From contig JAWWNJ010000078.1 in the NCBI GenBank assembly GCA_037176885.1, positions 248,001 to 312,000 on the forward strand: 64,000 bases of DNA, read 5' to 3'. The stretch's first letter is position 1. Every line of letters begins with the position of its first letter. Shown here one piece after another: positions 11,853-22,843 of this stretch. This DNA comes from Favolaschia claudopus. Lineage: Eukaryota > Basidiomycota > Agaricomycetes > Agaricales > Mycenaceae. A program made the position numbers and the translations under genes. A model generated the notes under the pieces. The model saw nothing but the letters and a program-made list of their open reading frames with translations, had not been told where the DNA came from and did no database searches.

Positions 11853-12035
11853 TTATGGCTCACCAAAATACAGATGTCGTTTCAACAAATGATACTTTGC
11901 GCCGAATTCATCATTGACAGTCAGTGTATAGTTTTCAACAATCCCAATTAATTTGAACATGTCGCCTTCAGCAGCTGTTCTCAGAGTGCATTTGGACTTG
12001 TTGTCAGTTGAATATTGAAACAGCTCGACATTCAT
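11853..12035 (-). CDS. 60 aa open frame in outer element, unknown
   Basis: The frame encodes a 60 aa peptide containing VELFQYSTDNKSKC and GAKYHLLKRHLYFGEP. It lies inside the non-autonomous outer element on the minus strand. It may be an exon or fragment of an ancestral element gene. I do not recognise it, and short open frames arise by chance in DNA of this composition. Confidence 0.2.
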   Translation of the reverse strand: MNVELFQYSTDNKSKCTLRTAAEGDMFKLIGIVENYTLTVNDEFGAKYHLLKRHLYFGEP

Positions 12036-12597
12036 TTACCATCTAGTTGAACAAAAATGTTTAGAGCATAAAATGTTGAGAATTACCTCGGAAACCGCTG
12101 GATTCCACCGGAAATCGTTCCCGCTCGATTCCAATGGAATCGAGTAATATGCCCGCCGGTGGAAAGGTTGTTGGCGGCCAACGTTGGCCACCAATGTATC
12201 TTGGCGGACCTTGGCGGACGTTGTCGGACGTTGTTGGACGACGGCTCCCACAGTACGGCAAGATAACGTACTGTTCATCGGCAATCTCCAGCGGCGTTTA
12301 GTCAGCCACCGGTTCGGATTTCTCTTGTCCTCCATCAACATCCAGCAAAGTCCAGCGGATTTCACTGTATTTCGCTGGATATCGGCCTACACGTTTTCAG
12401 TAAATTCATCTAAGGCGGTCATCTGCTAGCTACTTGCATGGTAAACGCGCCCGATGACCAACTAATGACCTCCGTTGGCTGCGTTGTGGTTGCGGCAAGG
12501 CGCAAGCAAGGCTGCACCATAAAAACCCGTCGCCTCTTGAGTAGAGACTCCTCGTGTCGACCCACTCCAGCTCGCAGTTCTGTCTCACTTCCAATCT

Positions 12598-15500
12598 ATG
12601 TCTCAAATCAACACTGCTCCTTTCACTGCGCTGCCCCTCAACCAGAAGCGCAAGGCTGAGCTTCAGGCCTTTGCTTCCGCGATGGGCTTGAACTCGAATG
12701 CGACTGTTCCTGTTCTTCGTTCCGACATCCAGAAACATTTGCATGATCACCCTGAGCTGGCTGATGACCCCAAGTATTCGTCGCTTTTGACTAGTCGGTC
12801 TGGCGGCGTCAAGACAAGCGCGCATAAGGCTGCAGAGGAAGGTTTGGGAGGTCCTATCACTCCTGAAGTAGTAACCGGGTGTGTCCTATTCAAACCCTTG
12901 CTAGTTTTTCAGTCATCTGAACAATCGTTTACAGCGCAAACTGTACTCTGATCGATAAGAAGGTCAAGACTGACCCTCCTGGGCAGCTTGCAAAGTTATC
13001 GCTCAGTGATCGCACACCGATCGATACCGGATCGGCTGGCCATGCTGACGATCGTGAGTTAATGCTCTCTCTGTTGAAATAGCTGCCGCAGAACGGGCGG
13101 CCAAACGAAGGAGCGGGGAAATCCCTTGCAAACGCGCAAGGGGATTTAGCATTACAACAAGAATATAAGTACATCATAGGGTGCGGAATAGTAAAAGCCA
13201 AAGCATAAGATAAAATTACATACGTCCGCGATAGAGCGGAGCGTCGACATCATGCGCAGCAGCGAGCGCGATCAGGTGAGTCGGGGCAGTGCGAGTACGG
13301 ACTCACTCGGAATTCCAACACACCCCCGCGAGTGCGCCGTACGAGCACGCACCCCCGCAAATCATGCAGCGTCCAACAATAGAATATTCACCAAGCATCA
13401 TTCTCTTCCTCGCCATCCGAATCCAACCCAATCGCCAAATTAGCAGCCCCGATCTTCTTCTTCTTGATGAAATCGGACAGAGCTGCGCGGTACGGGCAGT
13501 CGCGCTTGAGATGTCCAGTCTCATTGCAAACATAGCACCGGGTAACGGAGTCGGCGGCCATGGCTTCATCGCGATCGGACGCAGAAGACGACGTGTGAGC
13601 GGGCAGAACAGTCTTCGAGGTGTTTTGGGTTTCGGCGGAAAGCAACTGAGTAATAACGTAGTCGAGGGTAAGGTCGGAGGGAGCAGTGGTGTCGAAAGAA
13701 GTGATTGTAGCGCTGTAAGACGAGGGAAGCCCACCGGTCATGGCCAAAATCTGATCCTGGTCCGTCACTTCCATTCCCGCCTCCGTCATGTTGAAGGCCT
13801 GCTCCTTCACCGCACCAATCCAACTCGTCATCGACTGATTTTTCGACATCTTCATCGCCAGGAACTTCTTGCGCTGCGCAAGCGAAGCGGCAAATCCCCT
13901 AGCACGATGCACGATCTTCAAATCCTGCCAAACGTCCAAGGGATCCTTCGAGCGCATGTGCGCCAACTGGCCAGGCTCAACACGCAAAATCATCTCCGCG
14001 CGTGCCTGCGCCATCTTTGTCTTCGACCTCCTCGCCCTCTTCATCTCAATCTCCGCATTGATATCTTCCTGCTTGCGCGGCTCTCCATCCTCGTCCGCCG
14101 CATCAACACTGATCTCAACGATGTCGAAGAACAAGTCCTTCGTAGTCAAGAGAGCTTCCATCATGACGTTCCAGGTGCCGTGGTTGGAGTCATTGAGTTT
14201 GGTGATCAGGGCGCGAGAGACAGAGTCGTCAGCCATGATGGCAAAGGGAGTAGATGACAGTGGGTAGAGCGTCGAGTAGTGGGGTAATGACTACCGCTAG
14301 CAGATGAGGGAGCCTAGCGTAGCCAACCAGCGACAACGACGGTATACGACGGTGAAACAGCGCCCCAGACAGTTAGCAGGCAGCTGAGTGGCGGTCCAAG
14401 GTCGGTGCTTTGCGCGTTTGTGTTGAAATAGCTGCCGCAGAACGGGCGGCCAAACGAAGGAGCGGGGAAATCCCTTGCAAACGCGCAAGGGGATTTAGCA
14501 TTACAACAAAAATATAAGTACATCATAGGGTGCGGAATAGTAAAAGCCGAAGCATAAGATAAAATTACATACGTCCGCGATAGAGCGGAGCGTCGACATC
14601 ATGCGCAGCAGCGAGCGCGATCAGGTGAGTCGGGGCAGTGCGAGTACGGACTCACTCGGAATTCAAACACTCTCTACCTATGCTTTTCGTTGATTCCAGT
14701 AATCTTATTGATTCAGATTCGGAGTCCGAATTGAGTTCGGAGGCTGGGGTTTCTCCCGTTCCTACGGCGCCAGTTCAGCCACCTGTCCCGCCGCCAGTCC
14801 CGCACAACCCGGGTTTGCCGCCCGCCGCTGCCAACGTTCCAGGTGTGTAGATGTTATTTGCAAAAGTATTTTAATAATTTCGCATATATCAGAGCTCGTT
14901 CATGTCAATTTCTTCGACATGAACCGCCCCCAGGATCAGCCAAGCGAAGTTCCGGTTCTCCGCAGCAATGTTCGAATTTCTACAGAGGTCAATACTGGCA
15001 ACGGGCAAGTTGAATATGTCGCCTCGCTTGCCCAGTTGCTCCCCACAGCGTTCCAGAATGCCTGTCCGATTAAAGGTTTGTTGATGATAAATTTTTTCGA
15101 GTACTTGTTGCACGCTGACCGATCTGAATAGAGCGTGGGGGGCGAATTTATTGCCCCAACTTCCGTGGAGCCGCCGCGCCCCTCCACATCGGTAAAGTTG
15201 AGGCGATCGTGGAGGGGACTGCAAAGCCGCTCCAACTGCAGGTGGTGGACTCGTATACGCTTCGGCACACTAACGGAGATCTGTTTTGCGACGTTTTTGT
15301 TGACAACACGGAGCGCGTGGCGGCGGGGAACTCTACTGAGGATGCAGCTCTTGGGGGTGCATTGAGCAACGACGGACCTGCAGTACGCATACAGTGGTGG
15401 CAAATAGAAATTGCCGTGGCTTTTTGGTAAAAATCTCGATGTATACTTCACCGAATGACCTCAAATAAGATGTAGAGATGGGTATGTGATACTTCTGTAC

Positions 15501-16910
15501 CTCTTGGAACACTCAGCAATATATCATGCACTGACAATACATCAATAATGGATGGTTTCCGTTTTTTGCCATATCCGGAAAAACACAATGTACCCTCAGC
15601 AAAGTAGTGTCATAACAGGATAAAAGTACTTGAAAAACAATGCTAGTTCTCACTTTGATTGACTGGAATTGATCGTCATTTGAGCTCACAACAGCCGCTC
15701 GAAGTAGGTCATTTTAGCTATTTTCTCTGCATTTTCAGCTATTTTGGGTGAAAATAGCCAACTCTGAGCGGTTGTTGTGAGCTCAAATGAGGGTCAATTC
15801 CATTCAACAAAAGTGGAAACTAGGACTGTTTTTCAAGTACTTTCATCCTATTATGACAGTTTTTTGCTGAGGATACATTGAGTCTTTCCAGATATGGCAA
15901 TAATAAGAAACTGTCCTGTTACTGATGCATTGTCAGGGCATAATATATAGCTGAGTGTTCTAAGCAGTACAGAGGTATCATATATTTATCTCTACATTTT
16001 ATTTAAGGTCATTCGGTGAAGTATACAGCAAGATTTTGGCCAAAAAGCCACGGCAATTTCTATTTGCCACCACTGTATTGTCTCAAATATTTTTTTCTCT
16101 GCCTGATTGCGTAGGAGGTACCTCATCCGATCGAACAGCCTCCCGAATTCACAGGGGCTGGGAGCGATATTCCGCTGCAGATCGCAAGGGCTCGTGCAGC
16201 AAATAACACCGTCTCTCGTGAGGTGCTTGTCATGTATCTCACCTCAGTCCTCAAGGCCGCCGTTCCCGGTCTTCGAGACAATTGGCCGCGTGCAACCACA
16301 GCTGGAATTGTACTCGAGCGCTACATGGTTGAGGAACAAGTTGTCGAATTCTTGAGGCCTTGGAGCCGTTCGAGCGGCGGCTATGTGTTCCCAGCAGGTA
16401 AGTTCTTGACCTCTTCGATGGTATGCTTGATACTACTCATGGATTTCCATAGGCCACGGTAGATTTTCGGACGTTCACTTCATCCGGGAGGATTTTCTGG
16501 CCGCCATGAACTTGAAGAGTTCGAGCTCCAGTAACGATGGCCAGCTTTTCGCTCCGGAGAATCTAGTGCATTGGCCGGAGGCTAAAACATGGTACGACAG
16601 TAAAGGTCAGATTAACAAGGATCTTTTCGATAGAATGCGAACGGCCGAATTCAAGCGGCAGCTGAAGGACCGCCGCGAGAATCCTATTCGTGATCGTCAC
16701 TCGGGTAGTCGCACTCGTCGTCGCAGCCCCCCTTCCTCGCCCGAAGCCGCTTCCTTGCGCAAGTACCAGCGATCAGCCAGCGTCTCGAGCGACGAAGCTC
16801 GGGAGCATCGTCATCATAGGAAGGCGAGTTCGAAGAAGCGGCGGGGCCGGTCGATTACCTCCGAGAATATGGACGATCAAGTTGCTTTCCACTCCGGCTA
16901 TACGTACTAG
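12598..16910 (+). CDS. SAP-like companion protein of KDZ element (566 aa)
   Basis: Seven exons can be joined without a stop: 12598-12878, 12935-13053, 14717-14842, 14893-15075, 15132-15382, 16115-16397 and 16453-16910. All introns are GT...AG. The protein has a SAP-like helix-extension-helix near residues 16-52 (KRKAELQAFASAMGL then VLRSDIQKHL), typical of DNA-binding modules. A Pro-rich stretch lies near residues 150-175 and the C-terminus is Arg/Ser-rich and basic. The central 300 residues match nothing I know. It lies about 155 bp upstream of the KDZ transposase inside the same element, so a role in DNA binding or targeting is an inference. Intron 2 has swallowed a gag-only retroelement and intron 5 a foldback MITE; without them these introns would be 60 and 46 bp. 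The exons remain open, so the gene may still be functional if the enlarged introns splice. Confidence 0.75.
13072..13320 (-). repeat. 3' LTR of Cop-2
   Basis: This 249 bp repeat matches 14421-14669 with about three differences (for example aagaat versus aaaaat, and the final ccaaca versus caaaca). It is the 3' LTR in the minus-strand direction of the element. A G-rich tract (GCGGGGGTG) just inside could serve as the polypurine tract. Confidence 0.9.
13388..14236 (-). CDS. gag: Copia-type Gag with CCHC zinc knuckle (282 aa)
   Basis: The intact 282 aa protein begins MADDSVSRALITKLNDSNHG and has the N-terminal and central helical organisation of copia Gag (UBN2-like; DVWQDLKIVHRA, LAQRKKFLAMKM, MTSWIGAVKEQAFNM). 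A zinc knuckle, CYVCNETGHLKRDC, lies near residues 237-250 and would bind element RNA. Gag forms the virus-like particle in the cytoplasm. No stop or frameshift is present and no pol follows. Length is usual for a stand-alone copia Gag region. Confidence 0.92.
   Translation of the reverse strand: MADDSVSRALITKLNDSNHGTWNVMMEALLTTKDLFFDIVEISVDAADEDGEPRKQEDINAEIEMKRARRSKTKMAQARAEMILRVEPGQLAHMRSKDPLDVWQDLKIVHRARGFAASLAQRKKFLAMKMSKNQSMTSWIGAVKEQAFNMTEAGMEVTDQDQILAMTGGLPSSYSATITSFDTTAPSDLTLDYVITQLLSAETQNTSKTVLPAHTSSSASDRDEAMAADSVTRCYVCNETGHLKRDCPYRAALSDFIKKKKIGAANLAIGLDSDGEEENDAW
14421..14669 (-). repeat. 5' LTR of Cop-2
   Basis: This LTR lies upstream of the minus-strand gag start (14236) and would hold the promoter. 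The short interval 14237-14420 is the leader; I could not assign a primer-binding site to a specific tRNA. Confidence 0.9.
15392..16075. mobile_element. 684 bp foldback MITE, TA target site
   Basis: The element begins CAGTGGTGGCAAATAG and ends with its reverse complement. TA flanks it at 15390-15391 and 16076-16077. The two halves are inverted copies over almost the full length (roughly 330 bp per arm), with moderate divergence, so its RNA would fold into one long hairpin. No coding sequence is seen. The TA duplication and CAGT end suggest Tc1/mariner mobilisation. It lies in intron 5 of the SAP-like gene. Confidence 0.9.
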
Positions 16911-17065
16911 TTTTTACTTCGAAATACTTCTATGCTGCAACGAATATTCATGGGTTTTGATCACCATTTGTCTTGGCTGAGTGCGAAGTGGAAAGTCCGG
17001 CAACAAAGTTAAACAAAGACACAGCCCAAACGAAGCTTGCTCTTGACGCTCACCATCGATTGACT

Positions 17066-18998
17066 ATGGCACCGACTGTGCGCGATCTTATCTTGATACT
17101 CCAGCTTTTTTTCCCCGCCGAACTCTCGATCGACAAAGCTTTCTATCTATTTGGTGTCATTATCTCACTCTACCCATTATTCCGTCTTCACATAAATCAA
17201 CGGCGGCAACCACGCCAACCAGCTCGTACAGCGTGGACAACGGCCATTCTTGCCATCCTTACTGCGGCATTCAGATCAGACGACGAGGACAACTCCCCTT
17301 GGGCTACAGGGATTGACCGTACGGAGGAGTTTGCACAACACATCTGCAATGAACTCGATCCATTGTATTCTATGCTTGGGCTCAACGCCCACAATCTCAC
17401 GGCGCCGACACCCAACTCCTTTTTCGCTGTACCACGTCGCATTCTCTGCTCGTCAAGAATTTCTTGTATCTTCTGTCCTGTAGCCGACCTGAACATCATA
17501 CCAACTCTTCGACGGCGGGTTGATATTCAGACTGTCTGGCTTTTCGACGAGACCTTCTGCTGGGTACAAGCAGATCTTGTCATTGCGCACTGTGCTACAT
17601 GCCGCGCAGATTATTTCCCCGATCGTATAACCTACAAAGATGGAACTGGCCGACGTCGACAGCGATTGGAAATGTCTACAGATTCTCTCCGCATCTCTAA
17701 GCACGGGATCTGGGCGCATCGGAAGGTTGCAATATTACAAGAAAGTGCTGTTCATCGAATGCATGCCGGTTGGTCGAATCTGGCAGATCTAGTCAATGAT
17801 TTCACGGGGAATCAGCGAAAGTTGACTTATCGTCAATCGCAACGATTGTTCGTTGAACACTTTTCCCGCCGCCTCTTGCTCTTTCACAGTCGAGAAAATT
17901 TCTCCTGTGACGCACATCCCAGCACTCGATCACTTGCGGAGGCAGTTCGGGCGGAAATTGGTGTCAATGGCGGGATCCTAGAATCTGCGATGACTCACGG
18001 TTGCACCAACTGTACCCACCTGAAGCGTTATCGATCCGATCTCGCCGCTGCAGGTGCAAACTTTGGGCAGGCTCAGGGTGTGGCGGGGCTGGAAAACGAA
18101 GAAATAGAGATGGTATACCATTCGAACTATCCATACGAAGAAAACTAAATCATAATTGAAGGATCCACCTCCCGCTGGCGAAGCCAATTTCATTCCCCCT
18201 CCGCAACAAGACTCACCACCGCCGAGCGAGCCACGAGGCTATGTTCGTTTGGCTGTAATGGATGGAAAAACATTCCTCATCAGGTAAAGTGATTCGACAC
18301 CGGCCGACATTATTTAATTGACCTCCAAACAGAAATGTGCTCTTGATCAATGTGAGGAGCCACTCGTTAATTACAAGAACGGTCGATTCTGCGAGGGACA
18401 TCTCAATTTGCAGAATGTGTGCGGTATCGTGCCGTGCGGACTTCCCGTCCGTAGCCCGGGTGCGCTCACATGTTCCACTGAATCCCATATTCAATGGCAT
18501 CGGGAATATAACTCTCGATTCGCTCGCCTTTCGTTTCCTGGTGTCCGCCGTGTCATTCGTCGACAACAGGGGCACGCTAATACAGGAGGAAATCACGGTC
18601 CTACCCTCGAAGTTTCGCTTCCTCCACTCGGTGACACTCCAGGGAACGAAGTGGTTCATACATTCAAAGCGGGGTCTACATATTGCTTGCAAACGGTTCA
18701 GTGGGCTTGCGGGTACCCAGTTGGCTGGGGGAAATGTTATCGCTCCGAAAGCTCACCGCAGGTCTTGGGAATATTGAATCGGCTTTGGGCAAATTTTCCT
18801 ACCTTCAAACCAAGCTTCATTGCATACGACGCTGCATGCAATCTCCTGCGGCACCTTATCACGCAGAATTCGGATGATCCGTGGATCGTCACAACAAAAT
18901 TCATTGTCGACGCATGGCATTATATCCATCATCGTTCCACCGACATTCTCTGCCGCTTGCGGTGCAATCCCGCACCCAGGGATGGGTCTCAACCAGAT
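17066..18998 (+). pseudogene. KDZ transposase, 5' part (CxC5, CxC6, first catalytic residues)
   Basis: Exon 1 (17066-18112) carries a cysteine cluster of the CxC5 type (CATCRADYFPDR, later CTNCTHLKRY). Exon 2 (18162-18283) ends in the YVRLAVMDGKTF block. Exon 3 (from 18333) has a CxC6-type cluster (CALDQCEEP, GRFCEGH, CGIVPCG) and then the RNase H-fold core: TVQWACGYPVGWGKCYRSES, FIAYDAACNL and IVDAWHYIHH. The clusters and core are those of KDZ transposases, nuclear enzymes that cut and paste DNA. An in-frame ATG also exists at 16973. Exons 2 and 3 are out of phase by one base at the best splice sites, suggesting a 1 bp loss near 18278. The frame is cut at 18998 by a MULE inserted after SQPD. 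Confidence 0.85.
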
Positions 18999-21900
18999 AG
19001 CCCCCGCTGGTGATCCCCACCCCTGACATGCACGTGACTTTCCTTTTACGGAAATTCCTGACGCGCCTTCGAGTGTTATGTTCGCGCCGCCTAGTTCACG
19101 TAGTAGTACGCTATATATACCTTAAATACAATGTCTTAGAAGTGTAGAAAGACATTTTGAATGATTATATCTCAAAACTCCGAGTCCCTATCTGCTAATA
19201 AGTACTACTGTATGATGTAGATTAAGTTTCGCGATCGTTGCGCGTTGGGCGCGTGCGATAGAACATGGCATTCACTGTTGAGCGTTCCCATGTTGAGGGC
19301 TGAGGTCCTCTTGTAGAATTGGCACGGCGCTCGCGGCTGAAACAGCTCTCGGCCAGCCGAAATAGTGAAGCTCCCTCGCGCTCCACAGTGTTGAGCATGC
19401 GAGAATCTTGAAATTGCCGCTGATACTCCATAGCATCAGCAAACTCTCGGAGGGTACCAACAAGGGATGTGAGCCGCTCATCAAAGGTTTGACGTTCGGC
19501 TGGAGTCCAACAAGGCATCTCCTCGTCCTCGGAACCCATATCCATCCCATCTTCGTCGTCCGAATCCACAGCGTCGTCGGTGGGCTGTTGAGAAACAAGC
19601 TCAACAGCGCGAGGAGCAGGGTTCATTACCAATTCTGGGTTCAGCGGCTTGAGCAGCGGATGCGACCAGAACGGGACGGTTCTATTACGAACCACATGTC
19701 GAAAAAATGAAGGGTGCACCTTCTCAACAGCTTGAACAAGGTGTTTACACACCAGAAACCGGCTCTTAGCGAAGTAAGGGCAAGTGCAGACCCACTTGAC
19801 AACATTGGGTCTGTATTTGTCGTTGATGGGAAGGGGAATTGGTGTAGCTTCGCACCTCTTCCACTCGCCTTTGAAGTCTTTGCGCCAAGATGCGAGGTCC
19901 CGGTATCGGCCATCGGGGTTGAATATCTTGTCGAGCCGCCGATAATAGTGAGGGGCAAGTTTGACCACTAAAATCCATACCAAGAGGTCAAGCCGAGGTT
20001 TGTGGAAGTGGTGCAAGTAGTCCTTCTTGATTTTCCGCCAGCTAAACAATTAAGCATGAGTTTTTATCCAGAAAAATCAGACGGACACGTACTGGCTTTC
20101 AACCATCATGGTTGTTTTCAACCGTGGGATTTCTGGATGTTCGGCGCGCGCCCATAACTCCCATCGCCCGCGCCGGTACCAATTTTCCCAAAGGTAAGCC
20201 CACACCTCGCGCAAGTCATGCTTGAAGCAGAAGGTGTATATTTCCCGTACAGCCCAAGCACGAATTCCTTCCGAACTGGGGTGGGAATAGCCGGGAATCA
20301 ATGGGTGAGCGCACAGATGAGTTTCCATGAGGTTGATAATCGGTTCACGGAATTCTTCGGGACAGAAAATTCGTCGGCTCTGAGTATCTTCATTGTTTTC
20401 CGGATTCGCGGCTGCGGGAATAGTGGGAAGGGAAGGATTTGGAGTATTCGTCACGTCGCCGAGCGCTTTCGGGTGGGACTGTGTTGCCGGAATTTTTATG
20501 GTGATAGAATTCGGATCGGCTGCTCGTGCTGCAGGTGTGTTTTCAATATCAGCCATGAATCCTCCCTCGTGCTCCGTAGTATCCGGGCTGCCATACGGCC
20601 GGAAAGTGACGTCGATGAAGTTGAACTCGGCATGAGCGCGAGACGGATTGTATGGTGTTGTTGCTAATTTATTGGTTTTCAACCGTGTTCGCACGGCTTT
20701 GCGAAGGTGCCACCAACACAGCTGGATTTTTGCGTTCCAGATATCCTTGGCTGCTTTGATTTCGGCCAAATCCTTGTCAGTGTGAACAAACTTTGGTAAG
20801 ACACCATATTTGTCGCGTAGTTTGCGCGCCCAAGCCTCCAGAGCACGTTTGCGCTTGCCAATTTCGATCGCGCCCGTAGTCGAAAGCAGGCAATACGATA
20901 GTGGGAAGCCGGCATTGTCGTACTCGCCCAAGACAGTATAAAGTTCGAGGTGCTTTGAATTTGTGCTATCTAACGGAAGTATTAATAATTTGCAATCTTA
21001 TTAGACCGAACAACTTACATGTCGCGTCAAGACCAATTTCGACAATCTTGCCCTCGAGCGGAGTCGTGATTTTCTTCATTGCAAAACACAGCTGTTCCAC
21101 GCCCTCCTCCGGATGCACGTCCAGAACATCGACTTCATTGGGGAATTCTTTCAGCAGGATTTCGGCAGATGGTAACTGCAGGTCATTCCTCTTCCATAGT
21201 ATCTCGCTCATTTGTGTCCAAGCGAAATGCACCTGACTTGCGGTAACCGAGGGATATTGCGCCCTAACCTTGGGTGCAATTTCGACGGGAGTATGCCATT
21301 CAAGATTCTCCCGTATAATCGCCGCCGCCCCGGGTGGAAGGGAGACGTCATAATACGGTAGGTGGTCCGCGTCGTGTTTAATATACACGCGAAGCTTCTT
21401 CTCCCCAGCGATATCACCGGAGAGGCAGGCGATCCGCAAAGCGCTCTTGCAATCATAACGGTCCATGCCCAAAGTATCTCGGGGCTTGGCTCCCTCGCGC
21501 TGACTTGGCCGAGATTTTAGTTTGCGCGCCTGATCTTGGCAGCACCAAAGCCGAGTTTTGTGCCCGGTGACTTGCATTTTATTATCTTTGACTCTGGTTA
21601 CTCATATTCAGTAGGTTTGAATATATGATTCCATGAAAACTTACTTGAAACGGTATCCCGTGATTTTCCATATTTCATGAGCCGTCATCTTGACGCGCTC
21701 TTTGTCTGTCACCATTGGGTCTTCGGGAATCTGGCAAGTGCCATGGAACTCGACGGGTTTTCCTCCAGTAAAGGCTCCCCGTATTGCTTGAAAGAGCAGC
21801 TCCAAACTTGCAAAATTCACCGGTCCTCCAAAAGCGGCTTCCTCTTCGTCCGATTCCATTCCTGGCGGTGTGTCTAAATTTGGCCCATGTGCAGGAGACG

Positions 21901-22583
21901 CGTCTTTGTCGACATTTGACGCGTCCTCGACGCGTTTGACGCGTTCTGTCTCTGGAGAATGTTCCCGTGCACGTTTTCGAGCCTCCTGCGCGTCCTTTTG
22001 ATCAGCCTTGCGCTTCCGTGTGGCCGCTTGAGCTTTTCTATTTGACTCTCGGCAAGTATTGCAAGTTTTGAGTGTTTTTGGACCAATGTATGGTATGAGC
22101 CTTTTGCATTTGGATTGAGTGCATTCAGAAAAAGCGGGAGGTGCGTTGTCCATGGTAGAGAGTGACAAAATGGGGCGGTGACGGGTCGCGTCGGTCACGA
22201 AACCGGAGTCCGACCTGGCGGGGTTATTGATGGCAACGAAGAAACACATGGACGAAATAAAATGAGAAAAAAAACTACCCATCAGGCTTGAACGCGAGGA
22301 CCCACGGCCAAGAAACCTTACGCCAGACACGGTTACCGGTAGACCACAGAGGAGACAAGTTGGTATATTTTTTGCATGCCAAAACCCGGCTACTCTGAGC
22401 TTCATAGTTCATATTTCCAAGGGTCTTTCTACTCTATCTATCGTATTTCACCTACTTTGACATGTAGAAGAGTGTACATAGCTTATTTCGCGCGTCGAAT
22501 ACCCTATTGAGAATGCAAAGAGTGAGTCCTTCCGAAAAAGGAAAGTCACGTGATATGTCAGGGGAGGGGATCACCTGCGCCAG
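18999..22583 (-). mobile_element. Complete MULE (Mutator-like element), 3.6 kb
   Basis: The element interrupts the KDZ transposase. Ctcaaccagat is present at both edges (18988-18998 and 22584-22594), a target duplication of 9-11 bp as expected for Mutator-like elements. Imperfect inverted ends of about 45 bp share GGTGATCCCC, then CCCCTGACAT and CACGTGACTTTCC. The outermost 8-10 bases of the two ends differ. One intact spliced transposase gene fills the interior on the minus strand, so this copy may be autonomous. Confidence 0.88.
19222..22153 (-). CDS. MULE transposase with SWIM zinc finger (926 aa)
   Basis: Four exons join in frame: 22153-21645, 21593-21019, 20969-20093 and 20041-19222. 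The introns are 49-51 bp with GTAAGT or GTACGT donors. The N-terminus has a Cys pattern (CTQSKC...CNTC, residues 11-38). The catalytic core shows D359 in GLDATYSTN, D426 in HTDKDLAEI with CWWHLRKAV just after, and a likely third acidic residue E652 in MVESHW. A SWIM finger (C739, C741, C752, H754; CTCPYF...VCKHL) follows, then an acidic C-terminus. It would bind the terminal repeats and move the element in the nucleus. Start choice: the ATG at 22153 gives MDNAPPAFSECTQ; a longer open frame upstream to 22405 seems less likely. No break is seen. Confidence 0.9.
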
Positions 22584-22843
22584 CTCAACCAGATCTTATC
22601 TTGGTTGAGGAGGATTCCGATGGAGTACAGCATGAAACCCGGGCGTTCAACACGGAAACGGCCGAGCAGCTGAATTCATGGCTCAATGGCTTCGAATCTC
22701 AACTCCGGCACATGGCGGATGTGAACTACGACTTCTTTGTTCACGTTCTCCTGATGATTTATGCCGACAGGGTCGATAAACATGTTGCAAGCAAAGATTT
22801 ACATTTGACGGAGGAGTTCTGGGCCGAAGCCATCGGTGACTAA
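22584..22843 (+). pseudogene. KDZ transposase, 3' part
   Basis: After the MULE the KDZ frame resumes with AQPDLILVEEDSDG and continues through TRAFNTETAEQLNSWLNGFE and DVNYDFFVHVLLMIY to a stop at 22841-22843. The Glu of NTETAEQ is the likely third catalytic residue. Joined to the 5' part, SQPD-LILVEED reads as in intact KDZ transposases, so the MULE separates the second Asp from the Glu. Confidence 0.88.

Larger units (their letters stand above)
13072..14669 (-). mobile_element. Gag-only copia LTR element (Cop-2), 1.6 kb
   Basis: Two direct 249 bp LTRs (13072-13320 and 14421-14669) begin TGTTGAAATAG and end near CAACA/AAACA on the plus strand. A perfect 5 bp target duplication, ctctc, flanks them (13067-13071 and 14670-14674). 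The LTRs differ at about three sites. The only gene inside is gag, on the minus strand; there is no protease, integrase, RT or RNase H. Such an element must use proteins supplied in trans. It sits inside intron 2 of the SAP-like gene. Confidence 0.92.
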
